A stretch of DNA of 64,000 bases, taken from assembly GCA_010279815.1 (NCBI GenBank), contig QEOQ01000316.1, positions 1,574,193 through 1,638,192 of the forward strand, written 5' to 3'. The position numbers and the translations under genes are program-made. Of the stretch, positions 11,801-24,788 are shown piece after piece. Within the stretch, counting starts at the first letter, position 1. Each line of letters starts with the position of its first letter. The notes beneath the pieces were generated by a model that was not told where the DNA came from, ran no database searches, and saw only the letters and a list, made by a program, of their open reading frames with translations. The stretch is from Brachionus plicatilis (taxonomy: Eukaryota > Rotifera > Eurotatoria > Ploima > Brachionidae).

Positions 11801-14800
11801 TTAACATTTTGCAAATGGACATTTTTACTAGACAAATTGGCAAATAGCTCGTTGATGGTGGATTCGGACGGTTCAAGCTGCATTGCATTGTCTAGAAATT
11901 TATTTATTTGAACAACTGGACATAGGACTTTTAAGCCATGGACAAAATCATCCGAGTCCAAATGAGACTGTTTTTCGTCTAGAATGAATTTAAACTCCAC
12001 AAAGTAAAGAGATCCAGCGTAGGCAAAATCCAGACTTGCCTCATCTGGATGTTGCTCAACCTGGAACAAAAGATAGTTTTTTTGCAATAGACGAATGAAC
12101 TCATCCTTTTGATTAGTAGCCAAACTAGAATTCAATAATTCCAACACTTTGATGGTCTTGATCTGATTATCTGCGTTTAGATTGGCGATGTTTATCGCGT
12201 TTTGAATAGCCTGATATTCCAACGCACCCTGGGATTCCTTTGAAATAATTTTTTAATAAAATTTTTATTTTTTCTTTAATTGACTAGCTCTATTAATTCT
12301 ATAATTTGTTAATTCTAATTTGAATTAACTGTGATCTTGAGTGCAGGATTTGGTTAATTTTCATATGGCAGCTTTTTTTTTATTTAGATTTTTTTTTCAA
12401 TTTTTGTCTCATAAAGACCAAAAATTGGAAGTTCCAGTTTGGTTGAATCAAATAAAAGAAAATAATCTGCTTAGAAATTGATTCTTTCTTAAAGATTAAA
12501 GATTTGTTTTTTTTAGAAGACAATATTTTTTTTGTGAAACATCAGTAATTTTAATGTAATAATAAATTAATTTTTTGTATTTTAATTATTAAGGAAAAAC
12601 ATCTTCTTTTTTATTTTAAAATTTCTTTCAAACTTTCTAGTAAATAAATATTTCAAAATAAAAATGATAACAACATTAAGCCAAGAAAAATAAATCAATC
12701 ATATATTGAATTCAATTTTCCTTTTTATTTTTCGAAATTTGAAGAATCTGTTTGTTGATCTTTTAATAAAAGCAATAATAAAATAAAATCTAAATGAAAA
12801 AAAAATTGCCATATTGTCATATCAGTTATGTGAACTTTTTTTTTAATCTTTTAATTTACTTAGCTTATTAATTTTAAGCAAAAGATTTTAAAAAAAAATT
12901 AAAAATCAAATTTATTTAAGGTTTATAAAAAATAATAATAAGCTCTTTTGTAAATTTTATTTAAAAAGGATTCAATTAAATTTTTAGTAAAATAGAAGTT
13001 TTTAAAAAATCAATTTTAATCTCTTGAGTAATTAAAATAATCTTTCTTTAAAATATAACTGATTAAATTAAATTAAATTCTAAAAATTAAGAGATTCAAA
13101 TTTAAATTTTTATTTCCAGTTCACATAACTTTGATTAAAAAAATGATTAGACTTGGAACAAACGGAAGATAATCAAACATGCACTCCACATAGGATAAAA
13201 AATGATATAAAAAAGGTGACACAATTTGTCCATGATAATCGATCTGATTAAAAAGGACCTGGGTTAAATATTAAAACACTAAAATTAGTGCTTATTCTAA
13301 ATAAATAAACTTGAAAAACAACACTCAATAATTTTAATACCTTTATATAAAATTTCTATTTTAAATTTAAAAAGATGAAAAAAAATAATAGACAATATTT
13401 AACCAAAATCTTACCAATTTAGACTCCTTTTCTTGTGTCAATTGAGCCAGATACCATTCGATGTAACTTTCGAATACGTTCTTGAACGGTGACGCCTTAG
13501 ACTTCAACAGCCGCAGAAGCATACCACAATTTTGTTTGTTTATACACTCGTTTATCTCAGCTAACAATTTATCCACTAAATTAATAAAGATTATTATTTT
13601 TTTCTTCAAAACAAGACTCAAATCATGCCACTTAGAGAAAAGAAAATTGATTTTTTGCAGCAAAGCAAAATCATGCAAAATGGTTTAAAGGCAAATAAAA
13701 ATCTATCTTAGATTTACCTATTAACGAAATAGTTCGTTCAGCGTGATCTAATTGTTCCAAAAAAAATAGTTAGTACTCGCTAAGTGTTGGGTGATTTTAA
13801 CTGAGGTTTAAAAAGTCTACCGCTAAATTTATCAAAATTTTATCTTACCATTAACTTTGTTCAAATAGAACTGAATTTCAGCTTGGGTTAGCAGTTCATC
13901 ATAGACATCGCTCAAATAATTGTCATTGATTGACTTAAAATTTTATTTAAAAAAAAATAAAATAAAAAAAAACTAACTCCTACTTTATTTTGGGCAACTT
14001 CTGCACTTTTTTTAGCCTTGGCTTCGTACATGCACTCTTGGTAAAACTTGACATAGTCGTCAATGACACTGTACAAATGAGCATCTGGTAGCTTTAAATT
14101 AACTGTCAAATTGTGCAAATTTTCCTTTTCAATTGAGTCATTTATTGCCAAAATGGCGGCATGCAAAGCAGCCTCGTCGACTGGCATTTCGTTGGCCAAA
14201 ATACCACCTATTTTACTAAATGCCGGCAGCTCGAGTCCGTACTTTTTTAGCTCTTTGGCCATGGCTGTTATTTCTTCTTGGGTAAATTTGGCAACTCCGT
14301 ACAAATCTTGGATCTGGGGCGCAATGCCCAGCTTAAAAAGGTACAAGCTCAATGCGTGAAGGCAGTAGACCACTCGGGGCATGTTCTTTTTGTCATAGAT
14401 ATCTGTTGTTTCCGGGAAAAAAATCTTTAAATTATTTTTAAAATTAAAAGCAAACAAATTTTTTTAAAATTTATTAAGAAAAAAAATTTTTTAAATTAAA
14501 AAAAGATTACTTTGGGTAGACCTATGTGCTCCATGGCATTGAAAAAATGATTCATATTGTCAGTGTGTCGAAAGTGGAGACCATGTTGACTGTACTTTGA
14601 CTGGTCTCGGTCGTATATTTTTTTGAATGGTACTTTTTCTGGGCAAAAAAAATTGGACAACTTGGCCAAATAGACTCCGTTTCTTAAATTTTCTTCAAAT
14701 TCGCTTGCTGACGGCAATTCTTCTCGAATACAAGACTCGATCCATCTAAAAATTTTGATTAATTAATTTAAACAAAAAAAATTTGTAATTTAAATTTAGA

Positions 14801-16432
14801 CTTTTTTGCTTCTTCCAAATGGCACAAGTATTCGTAAGCAATATTCTGGTGTCTTTTTTCGTCCATTTCCTCGGCGGACACTCTTGCCGCCAGACTTTCG
14901 TCACTGAGGGACTCTTGGTCGCGCAAAGCAACACTTATATCCATTTCTAAATTTGTATATATTTTTTTAAATTAATTAATTCAAATTGTGCATTGAGAGT
15001 AAAACATGTGATATTGTCCATTATGATATGCGCGCTTCTAAAGTAACACAAAGGAAAAGAGAGAACAGTTTTTTTTCAATTTGAATTTGTCTGAATTCTA
15101 GGACCGACTGCAAATTGAAATTTTAGTGAATATCGAAAAGTGAAGAATAAGCCAAAAGCGTGTCAATTAAAATTTAAGTTGATTAAAAAACACTTTAGTC
15201 TTATTAAACTTATGAAAAGCTTTTCTAATTGCTCTTTGATTTTAAAATGCGATCAAGCAATTCAAAAAAATTTGAATTCACCAAAAAGAACATTGATTTC
15301 AGGTTGAAATTTTATTTTTTTCTTAAAAAAATTTGTTAGGTTTTTTTTCTCAAAATATTTTGAACAAGCTCGGTCAAAGTTGTCCGCAAAATTATCCGAG
15401 AAAAAATTAAAATTTAAAAAATTCAAAAAAAATCAAAGAAAGAAATTTTTTTTTCAATTTTTATCTCGGATAATTTTGCCGACAACTTTGACCGGGCTTG
15501 TTTACAAAATTTTGAGAAAAAAAACTAAATAAATTTTTAAAGAAAAAAATAAAATTTCTCTCTTTGATTAGATGCTGCAGATGCTCAAATAAAGTTGTTG
15601 ATAACCCCGAGGCTTTATTTTATCTTCGTTAAGTCTAAATCATCCCAAAATTCATAAATTACAAGCTTTATTTATTTTACCTAATATTTGTATCTAATTA
15701 CCTAATGATTCATTGATGGATACTAAAACTATATCCCTGTGCTAAGACCAACTAATTATTATTTTTGATCAAATCCTTATCTTGACATTAAAATCTGGCC
15801 ATTCTCGATCTTAGTGTTTGTTTCTTCTAATTCAATAGGTCCTAATCGTGACTTTTCGGATACGTTTAAGGCTCTCGGATCGGGATTTCTTATTTATTCA
15901 TGAATATTTGATCATAATCTAGTTATTACAATTATTCTAGCACTTTTTTGAAACTATTGTATAATATTTGTTCAAAGCAAACTTTGAAAATAATTAAATT
16001 TTTATTGCTTAAGCATCATTAGAAAAACAAATATGACATGTGTTGACTATGCCAGATAACTTGTTTCAACTTTTTATTTTTTCAAAAAAAGCTTCAAAAA
16101 AATTTACAAAAATAAATAGATTTGTTTGTCCAAATGCCAAAGTTATTCCCAATTAAGAATTTTTTTAAAGTAAAAAATTTGAGTTTTTGTTTTCAAATGC
16201 TTAGATTTGACCCTTGATAAATTTAAATTGAGATCTTGAGATCAAAACCATTTGAACACTTTACTTCAATTTTTTTTCTTTTTTATCACATTTTTTTTCT
16301 AAAAAATTTTCAAAAATCAACAATATAATAATTACCATTGTAGATTTGTAGATTCATTTCCATTTTGAGCGACTCGGGCAGCGAGTACTCTTTGGTCGAC
16401 GAACACGAACTATTCGATAGAGACGAATCCAT
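5890..16432 (-). CDS. IQGAP1: IQGAP scaffold protein, complete gene
   Basis: Symbol marks the family; paralog identity is not established. Exons on the minus strand: 16432-16336, 14946-14802, 14745-14511, 14424-13984, 13933-13849, 13747-13718, 13575-13415, 12237-11383, 11335-11089, 10602-10280, 10230-10075, 10024-9955, 9907-9346 (with a possible 33-nt intron at 9820-9788), 9092-8477, 8316-7367, 6292-6170, 6112-5890. All junction phases agree. The product has about 1761 residues (1772 if the 33-nt segment is retained); human IQGAP1 has 1657. Order: calponin-homology domain (about 60-190, with LHFRHTDN and ALSLYLFKLG), helical repeats, a weak WW-like segment, IQ motifs (about 845-950), Ras-GAP-related domain (IIGNLVYYRFIN) and the RasGAP C-terminal domain, ending NVNLLIFLLNKKFYGK. 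IQGAPs bind Cdc42/Rac, calmodulin and F-actin at the cell cortex. The FLR-type motif is YRF and no arginine finger is seen, so GAP activity is unlikely, as in the family. Confidence 0.93.
6370..7322. mobile_element. Inverted-repeat element in IQGAP intron 15
   Basis: The 1.07-kb intron (6293-7366) is filled by an element whose ends are inverted copies: GTAGATAAATAT near 6368 and its complement at 7310-7321. The shared ends run about 50 to 90 bp and contain further GTAGATAA subrepeats. Inside is a second palindrome: a segment at about 6840-6960 recurs inverted at 7030-7165, around repeated TTACGTAAA words, and a 32-bp unit is repeated in tandem at about 6761-6824. A coding remnant lies at 6537-6683. 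No target duplication could be fixed. Confidence 0.6.
6537..6683 (+). pseudogene. AT-hook-bearing coding remnant inside intronic element
   Basis: An open frame of 48 codons follows an acceptor-like catgcag and ends at TAA. It encodes a polar, basic tail with an AT-hook core, EKRKRGRPKKS. Such DNA-binding tails occur in transposon proteins. It lies antisense to IQGAP inside the inverted-repeat element, so it is probably a leftover of that element's protein and not a host exon. No upstream coding part is seen. Confidence 0.4.
12361..12813. repeat. Inverted-repeat element in IQGAP intron 7
   Basis: In the 1.18-kb intron between the exons at 13415 and 12237, CATATGGCAGCTTTTTTTT with ATTTAGATTTT at 12361-12391 recurs inverted at 12783-12813 (AAAATCTAAATG through TTGCCATAT) with few mismatches. 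The interior is AT-rich with no coding sequence. It resembles a MITE, but no target duplication is clear. Confidence 0.45.
14947..16335 (-). other. IQGAP intron 1, with palindromic element
   Basis: A 1.39-kb intron between the first coding exon and the CH-domain exon. It contains the near-perfect palindrome listed at 15306-15558; the rest shows no coding potential that I can support. Confidence 0.6.
15306..15558. repeat. Near-perfect 250-bp palindrome (foldback MITE)
   Basis: Both arms are about 105 nt long and carry, in order, GAAATTTTATTTTTTTCTT, a TTTTTTTCTCAAAAT block, CAAGCTCGGTCAAAGTTGTC and AAAATTATCCGAGA. The right arm (about 15455-15558) is the inverse with only scattered differences (CCCGG for CTCGG, GGC for CGC). 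The two arms would fold into one long hairpin around a short AT-rich loop. No coding sequence is present. Confidence 0.6.
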
Positions 16433-19400
16433 TTTCTAAGCAAACATTTATCTAAAATTAAATAAAAAATTAATTTTTTTACTCGAATTCAAAGTCCCAA
16501 AAAAGCATAAATTATTTAATAAATTTTTTTTTTAAATAAATTGAATTTTTTTATTATGAAAAAATAAAAAATGATTATAATTAAGAATGTATCGATTTAT
16601 TTCTAACATCGAAGCGTTCAAATCATGATTCTATGCTCTTAAAAATTTTGAGCAATATTCTTGTTATTTCTAATACAGATTGATATTTGAAAATATCATA
16701 TTTTTTTGTTTAGATCGCTCGTTTATTATCTTATTTATTCTATTTTGCTATTTAATGTGATTTAAATGTAAATTTCTAGTTAAATATCTTTAGGTAGAAG
16801 GCATTAATTAGAAAATTACAAATATTAAAGTTGCATGCGCGCTTTCAATTTGTATTTGGGTCTTCCGCTCGGTAAATCTTTGACAAATATTTGATTGACT
16901 TTTAAAGTCAATCTTTTGCTTATCGATCATTCGACTAAGAACTTAAATGGTAATTAATTTAGTTGCTAAAACAAAATCAATCATTAGGCCTAGGTATTGG
17001 TCACTCGAAAACCTCGAGTCAACAATCAATCCAGCCTAATGTTTCACTTGAAATAAATGAATATACTCAGCCAAATTTAGTTTTTTTTTTGTTATTTTTG
17101 TTTTAAATAAATAATTAAATAAACTACTAATTAAAAAAAAAAATTTCTAGCTTCTTAATTTAGAGTATCTGAAATTCCTCGGAATAAAATGCTACCATTG
17201 TGAAATCTAGGCTTAACCTTTTTAAATTTACAATTGGTAATAAATTTTTTTTGGCCAAAGTCAAAAATGCTGCACTCATAAAGCATGGTAAAAGCTCGCG
17301 AAAATATTTTGTAAAGATCTATTAGCTTAAAAGGATGCAAATCCGATTTAATACTAAAATACAAGAGCCCTTAAAAACAACTCGGCAAAATTTTGCTCTC
17401 AAATTGGCTAGCATCAACGTTGGCTAAATGGAAATTAATGCATTTGGCCAAATAATATTTTTTTTTCTTAGCAAAATAAGCAAATATAAATTAATAACTT
17501 TTAACCATATAATTACTATTTTTAAGTAATTTAGTTTTTTTTTGCAAATGACCTAACCACTTGATGATATCAAGGTATTTGAATAAAATTAAATTAAAAT
17601 TTTGCTTGGATTTTGAAAAAAAAGCCCAGTCCAGAGCGTGCCCCATTACTCGGAATCAAAAAAGCACTCAATTGAAACCATCTCAGAATTTTAAATTAGA
17701 ATTTATTTGAACAAAAATTTTTCCGGAAATGAAAATAAATTACAAAACCTTTTTTTTAAATATCAGGAAATTATAATTCATTCGCGGGGAATAATCGATT
17801 TTAAAATTTTACAAAGTAATTTATATTTGCTGCGTAATCTGATCTGTTAAGCAACTATTCAATTCCACTCTATTAATCATTGCAGGCGATATTCCCCGGA
17901 ACCTGTCAGCAATACTAAATTTGCGCTTTTGCCTCGCTTACGGCTTCAGATTCGGCTCTATTTATTTTCGACCTCAATAAGTTGGTCAAGTGGATTTGAA
18001 AAAAATTTTAAATTTTAATTAAACTGATAAAAAAAATTGTTTAAAAATTATTCCCCTAAAACATCGCTGGGAAATTTAAAATAATTATGAAATTAATTTT
18101 CATTTAGTCATAAAAAAAATTTATTTTGTATAACCGATTTAAAGACTTGGGAGAATAAGAGCGATAAGTAATTTTTTTTATGATAGAAAAACAAAATAGC
18201 TTAAATGCGGTCAATCTAAAGAATTTTAAATTTGTCTAAAAATTATTCCTACGAAATTTGTAATTTAGAGCTGAATTTTGAAGATTTTCTTTTTTAATTT
18301 AAAATTATTATTAATTCTATTTGTTTTACAATTAGACCAAATATTGTTCAAAACAATCGACTTTTTTTCTCCAAGTCTGCCTTAAGGTAAATTATGCAAA
18401 ATGAAAATAAAAAACGGAACACTTAAAATCTCCTATTATTTTGAATAAAAACCACTTTTCATTTAGAAAAATAGAAAAAAAATATTTTTTTAACTTCAAA
18501 TGCTGCAATATAAGAGACACTTGACTTTAAATTTGATTAAGGATTTTTTCAAATTTAAAAATGTATCAATAATTCAAAATTGAATAAGACAGAATATATT
18601 TAAAGTAAATGTTGATCAATTTAAAATTTAAAATTTAGGTTAATTCTAAATTTAAATCAAAACTGGCTAAATTTTGAATGAAAGCTAGACACAAAGGTGC
18701 AAACATTGAAATAAGATAGATTCAAAATAAGTCCAAATAAAGCAAAAGAAAAAATTGATTTGTAATTCTCGGAGTAGCTTGTATTTATGTCCAACTAATC
18801 CTTAGTATATGTTTGGTTCAATTGTTGATAAACTTTCAAATCTTTAAGTTGATTTCGAAATTACACTCTAGCCACAAAAATACTTATTAAATTTGTTTTG
18901 TCTTTTATTTAATCAATTTCTTATAAACAAACTTTGAATGTCACCTTAGACTGATACTAGGCATTCTAAAGCCGTGATTGTTAATCAGAATTTTCTAATT
19001 ATTGTAAATATCAAATATTTACAATAAAATCAGTCGTGTAAGGAAACCGGGCAGAGAAAAGATAGAATTTGATAAATAAAAAAAAATTCTATCAGTGGCG
19101 TAAACACTTAGTCTAGAAGTCTAAGACTCGAAATGCTGTAAGTATTCATTGAGCTCTTGGTAGTTTAGTCTATTTGTTGAAAACAAATATGCTTTTTTTA
19201 ATTGTTAAACACAATTCATGCTTTAATAAAGTATGGTTTAAGTAATCTTTTAAAACAAAAAAAAATTTATAATTAGCCAAATTATACTCTCTTTTTTTTG
19301 TATCAAAATATTTTTCAAAAATGTAAATTATGATTAAACATCATTTAAGTAAATGGTACATTAAGTTTTTTTATTTACTTCTTTATTTTGACGTAATGCA

Positions 19401-21530
19401 ATCAAAAAGACATCTCTCACTCAAGCTGTACCAATACTGACTCAAATATGCATCTTTGGACCTTTTAGACAAGAATGGAAAGAAAATTCAAAGAAATGGT
19501 GAAAGTGAAGCATTTTTTTTAAATTTAAATCTTGAATTTTAGCTTAAAAAAAAATAAAGAATATAAATTTTGAATAAATTTTGTTAACTTTAAAAATTAT
19601 TTATTGCATCTCTAAAAAGATTAACTTAATTTTAAAAAAATTCAAGAAAAAATGTCCTCCACCTCAACTAAATAAACTTATTTTAATAATAAATATTCTA
19701 TAAGGAAAGGTCCACACAAATATAGAAAATATATATATGGCCATAGTTTCTTTGGTAATAAAGTATCAACAGCTGATATCTAATTACTGCTGGAAATGCT
19801 AAGATTATGAGAATAATCTAGAAGACTTGGACAAGTGGCGTTTCAAGCGAAATGTAGCTGATTAAGAGCTTGATCTTATAGTAATTCTATTGTTCTTCTC
19901 AATTTAAAAAATACTTCTGCTGCTATCATTATTATTTTTTTTTAAATATATTAAAACATTATTATTAAAAAATCAATATAATTTTAAACTCAAATTTTAA
20001 TAAGAAAAATGACCAGAATAAGACTTTTCATTTATTAAGCTGCTCAAGTGTTGGATCATGGTCCACAATTTAATTCAATTTAATTTAAATTTTAAATAGT
20101 GTGCTCTAATTATTCTTATCTTAAAAAGGTTTGAATCAAAAGTTATGTTTTAATGTTCTTAGTATTTTATACAAAAAAGATCAAAGAAATCCAAATGACT
20201 TGGAAATAATTTATTCAATTTGATTTTCAGACTTGGTGGTCAATTAAAAAACCTGATTTAATTTAATAAATTAACCACCGATTGATTTCTCTTGACTGAT
20301 CATGTGAATGTCCGAAATACGTCTGCTAATTCATTTGAATATAATTTTGAATAATCAAATAAAGTTTGAATTTTTTTTTCTAAATTTTCAAAGTTAATTC
20401 AAATCATTTTTGATCAATGGTTTTAATTAGAGATCACTTTTCAATGAAAACATTTTGAGAATCTTTATTCAAGAAAAAAAGAGAAATAATTTACATAATT
20501 AAATTTGTGTTTTTTAGTTGAATAACATTGTCATATTGGTGTCATTTTGGGATTCAATCAAGAACTCTAACAATCTCTCATGAGATTCAGCTTTTTTAGA
20601 AAATTATAATTTTTCATTTTTTATTATTAATGAGTATTAAATTAAATACAATTTTCATTTTTAAGTTAAACTAAAATATCACTATTTTAGTTTAAAGACA
20701 TGTTTAAGTTCGTGTTTCAAAATTTCTCTGATTAATTGATTTAATTAGTTTCTTTAATTTAAAATTCCGCTATTTTGTGGTTACTCATTGAGACGTGTTC
20801 GAATTAGGCTGACCTAAGAGTAAAATAACCAATTTATCTCTTTATTTTTTTGAATTAAAAAAAGAAAATAGCTGCAATTAATGGGAAACTATTTACAGGG
20901 TATGAGAAACAATTCCGCATTCAAGTCATGATCACTGACTTATTGGATAATTAATGCCTAAATAAATTTAATTAAATTAATAAAATTTTGCCTGCTAACC
21001 CGCCATTTTTGTGATAAAAAAAATAGTTGAAGAAAAATTTCTGAAAGGGAATAAAAATCGGAAGTTGATTTAATATCGTTTAATTTTTAATTTTTAGCTA
21101 AAAATCTCTAGCTAAAGAGGCATTTGCACTAATTTCCATGACTATGAAAATTTTAGTTTAATTTTTTTTTTATTCGAAAAATTATAATTTCAAGCAAATA
21201 AAGATAACAGAGAGTAACATAGCGTACTAACACTGTTTAAGCTAGCTTCAAAGACATTAAATTCAATCACGAAATTAAATTAAAAAAAAACAAACGAAAA
21301 TAAAATTTATTAAATTTTACGTAATTTTATTTATCTAATTTGGAAAAAAAATTCAACTAAACAAAAAAAAAAAGAAATTTATTACACTTATCATAATCAA
21401 TCAAAATACTTAGGGTTTTTTATTTTAAAAGCTCTCGATCTAAATTTTAGTATTGACAAGAGCACTTTAAAGAAGATTAATTATTTTTGTTTTTAAAATT
21501 TGTCTCACATATAGTCCTCAATAAGATAAA
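16433..21530. other. 5.1-kb intergenic region, IQGAP to PDE9A
   Basis: The two flanking genes are divergently transcribed from this region, so it should hold both promoters, but I cannot name a site. A short palindrome (GATTGACTTT inverted around one T) sits at about 16893-16913, and GCGGGGAATA at about 17785 recurs inverted at 17889. No tRNA, other RNA gene or credible coding exon was found. Confidence 0.45.
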
Positions 21531-24500
21531 ATGTCTAATTTGAATGCCAAACTTTTATATGTAAGAATTGAGAATAGAATTGAATGCATTGAATTTGACA
21601 GCAACACCACAACCGAAGACCTAAAGGGTTGGATAAAACTTAATTTTTTGGAATTTAATTTTTACCTATTTACCCCAAGAAACGCTCAGGTCCGCGGCCG
21701 AGGCCAACCAAAATGACATTCTCAAGCTGTTCAACCATAAGGGAAACCTAGTTGCCATCAATGGTTCACTGCCAGTCAACATTTCCAGCGAGCCTTATCG
21801 TTTACAAGTGATTGCTAAAAACATAGGTAAGACTTATTAGCCAAAATTAGACTCCCAACCATGTCTTTTTACCAAAGTCGACTACAACAATGAGCTCAAA
21901 GACTTAATAGAACGAATTGAACACTTGGAAATTCAATTAAATTCTCTGTCAAGTCAGCGAGTTGAAGACTTGCACTCTAAAGTTAAAAATTTATGTTCCA
22001 AACTCGAAGTAATTTTTAATCTTGCTTTTATTATTTAATCTATTTTTTTGCAGCGATTACCTTTTTATAAATTTAATTTTTTTTGGTTTTGTTTTGATGA
22101 AAACAAATTAAGTTGAAGCTCGAAGCACTTTTTAAACCATTGTTCCATTAAATCTTTTGTTTGTCGAATTTTTAAAAGGACTCAAAAAGTTTTTTAGGCT
22201 AATAAATGCAAAAAAAATAATTTTTTGTTGCTGAAAAATTTTATTATTTAATCATTTTTTAAGAATATAGATCACTTGAGTTTTATCGGGTTGTTCAAAG
22301 ACACTCGTTTGTACACGGTTGGAACTTTTTCCAATGAAAAAAACGAGACTAAAAAAGAAAATACTCAAAATGTTTATGAAAAATTCAAGAGTTTTTCGTG
22401 AGTAAATTTTGTTAATTTAAAAAAATAAAAATAAATTTTTTTTTAATCAGCATGGTCAAAGTTGATGATGAAACACGACAGTTTTTAAAGAGCCCAAATT
22501 TTGACAACTGGAAATTCGAAGATGCAGAGCTTCTAGTCTTACTTCAGCAAATCTTCATTGATTTAAATCTAGTGTCAAAATTTTCAATCAAAATGGAAAC
22601 CCTTCAGTCTTATTTGTTCGAAATTTACTCTAATTATAATGATGTGCCTTACCACAATTTCCGTCATGCATTTGTCGTGACCCAGATGGTAAATTAAAGA
22701 AGTAAAAAAAAAAATAAAAATATTTTTTTGTTCCTAAAGATGTACAGTCTTATCTGGTCGACTAAACTGTTCGACTTAATTGGATCTTTGGAAATATTAG
22801 CGCTGATTGTGTCAGCGTTGAGTCACGATCTGGACCACGATGGCTTTAACAACAATTATCAAATTAATGCTCAAACTCATTTGGCCATGATTTATAGTGA
22901 TAAATCTCCATTGGAAATGTACCACTGTGCTGTGGCGTTTCACATCCTCAACAAACCGGAAAGCAACATTTTTTCCCAATTAGACAAGGAATCTTTTAAA
23001 AAAATACGGGAATACATAGTTCAGTAATTAAATTAAAACCTTAATCAATATAAAAATTAAACATTTTTGCTTAGGATTATTTTAGCTACGGACATGGCTA
23101 GCCATAACCAAATAATGGGCGATTTTGAGAAGACTCTAGAAGAGTTCGACTTCAGCAATCCGCAACACATCAGAAAGGTTCAAGACTTTTTTTATTTTTA
23201 TTGGCATTGTCAAATTTGGTACAAAAAACAAAATATTAAAAATTTCAAAGCTTAAGTTCTGAAGGACCAAAACATGTTCTGTATATTGTAGCAACTGATA
23301 CATCCTTTGTACCACCAATACAGTGGTGATTTCATAACAGTATTATAAGAAAAATTACGTAAAATACCGTAAATTAACCAAATTTTACCACATTTTACGT
23401 AAATTAACGTAAAATCCGAAAAGTGAAAAAGAAGTATTTTACGAAAAATTACGTAAATTTTCAGGATTTTGAGATAATTTTGGTAAAATTTGGTNNNNNN
23501 NNNNNNNNNNNNNNNNNNNNNNNNNNNNNNNNNNNNNNNNNNNNNNNNNNNNNNNNNNNNNNNNNNNNNNNNNNNNNNNNNNNNNNNNNNNNNNNNNNNN
23601 NNNNNNNNNNNNNNNNNNNNNNNNNNNNNNNNNNNNNNNNNNNNNNNNNNNNNNNNNNNNNNNNNNNNNNNNNNNNNNNNNNNNNNNNNNNNNNNNNNNN
23701 NNNNNNNNNNNNNNNNNNNNNNNNNNNNNNNNNNNNNNNNNNNNNNNNNNNNNNNNNNNNNNNNNNNNNNNNNNNNNNNNNNNNNNNNNNNNNNNNNNNN
23801 NNNNNNNNNNNNNNNNNNNNNNNNNNNNNNNNNNNNNNNNNNNNNNNNNNNNNNNNNNNNNNNNNNNNNNNNNNNNNNNNNNNNNNNNNNAAAGGGATCT
23901 ACTAAAAATAAAGTTATATGTGATACATGTTATACTGGTTCTGAAAAACTCTGCAATAAATATCCAAAACTCAGAAAATAGTAAATTTGGGATATTCAAT
24001 TATGTTAAAAATCCAATTTAACTTTAAGTGGTGGTACAAAGGATGTATCAGTTGTTATAATTTATTGAACATGTTTTAGTCGGTCCAGATTTAAAGTTCT
24101 GGCGTTTTTATATTTTATTTTTGTTTTTTATACCAAAATTCACAATGTTCTGAATTTTGCAGAGTTTTGCAGGATCATTATACTGGTTGTACACATGATA
24201 TATGAGTTGCTACAATTTAAAGAACATGTTTGGGTCCTTCAAAACTTAAGCTTTGGCACTTTTTGTATTTTGTTTTTGATTTTTGTTTCAAATTTCACAA
24301 TGCCATTTTTATTTTCAGTTTAAAAATTTATTTAAATAAATTTTTTTTAAAGCTAATGATCATATTTATGAAGCTATCAGATATTTCAAACGAATGTAGA
24401 CCTATAGATGTGTCGAACATTTGGGCTGATTGTCTAATGACTGAGTTTTTTAATCAAGTAAAATTTTTGTTAATTTTTTTTTAGTAAATTGTTAAATTTA

Positions 24501-24788
24501 ATTTTGAGGGTGATCGAGAAAAAATGAACGGACTTCCAGTAACTCCGATGATGGATCGAGATAGTGGAATAACTAAATCCAAATCTCAGATTGGATTTAT
24601 TGATTTTGTGCTCTTGCCTTTAGCTCAATCATTGACTAAGTTGTTTCCAGCATTAAGAGTAAATTTGTCCTAAAGTTTATATTTTAATATTTTTTTGTTT
24701 TTTTTTTCAGCATGTTCTTATTGAACCGATTAAAAAGTCACTGGAATATTATAAAAATTTGGAAAAGGAATCGAAAGCTCAAAATTAA
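21531..24788 (+). CDS. PDE9A: PDE9A-like cGMP phosphodiesterase
   Basis: Exons 21531-21627, 21680-21826, 21878-22008, 22264-22397, 22451-22688, 22740-23023, 23075-23177, 24353-24457, 24509-24658, 24711-24788; all phases agree and give 488 residues. The N-terminal part matches PDE9A in order, including a short coiled-coil stretch (about 85-125). The HD-type catalytic domain follows: HNFRH (about 238-242) and HDLDH (278-282) for metal binding, ILATDMASH, and SDISNECRP. The family's usual HDxDHPG reads HDLDHDG here. PDE9 is the high-affinity cGMP hydrolase with no GAF domains, and none is seen. Exons 7 and 8 join cleanly to the expected protein sequence although the intron between them is 1175 nt long, repeat-filled and contains an assembly gap. 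Start chosen at the first ATG, giving the family's N-terminal strand pattern. Confidence 0.92.
23180..24325. mobile_element. Inverted-repeat transposon-like insertion in PDE9A intron 7
   Basis: Sequence at 23190-23330 (GGCATTGTCAAATTTGG, AAGCTTAAGTTCTGAAGGACC, ACTGATACATCCTTTGTACC) recurs inverted at 24027-24115 and again, with its outer end, at 24185-24310. Next to the left arm is a cluster of TTACGTAAA words (about 23350-23460) like those in IQGAP intron 15. The middle is unresolved (gap 23495-23890). Just after the gap an open frame ends in a Cys-rich tail (ICDTCYTGSEKLCNKY, stop at about 23979), a probable element-encoded protein fragment. Confidence 0.55.
23495..23890. other. Assembly gap (396 N)
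   Basis: A run of unknown bases inside the PDE9A intron repeat. The gap lies between inverted copies, as expected where short-read assembly collapses a repeat. No PDE9A exon appears to be missing, because the exons on both sides continue the protein without a break. Confidence 0.99.

Noticed and set aside
17155..17364. 69-residue minus-strand frame
   Set aside because: AT-rich, no recognisable domain, no splice context; likely chance.
23423..23999. Frames of 160 to 186 residues spanning the gap
   Set aside because: They are open only because the unknown bases cannot contain stops.
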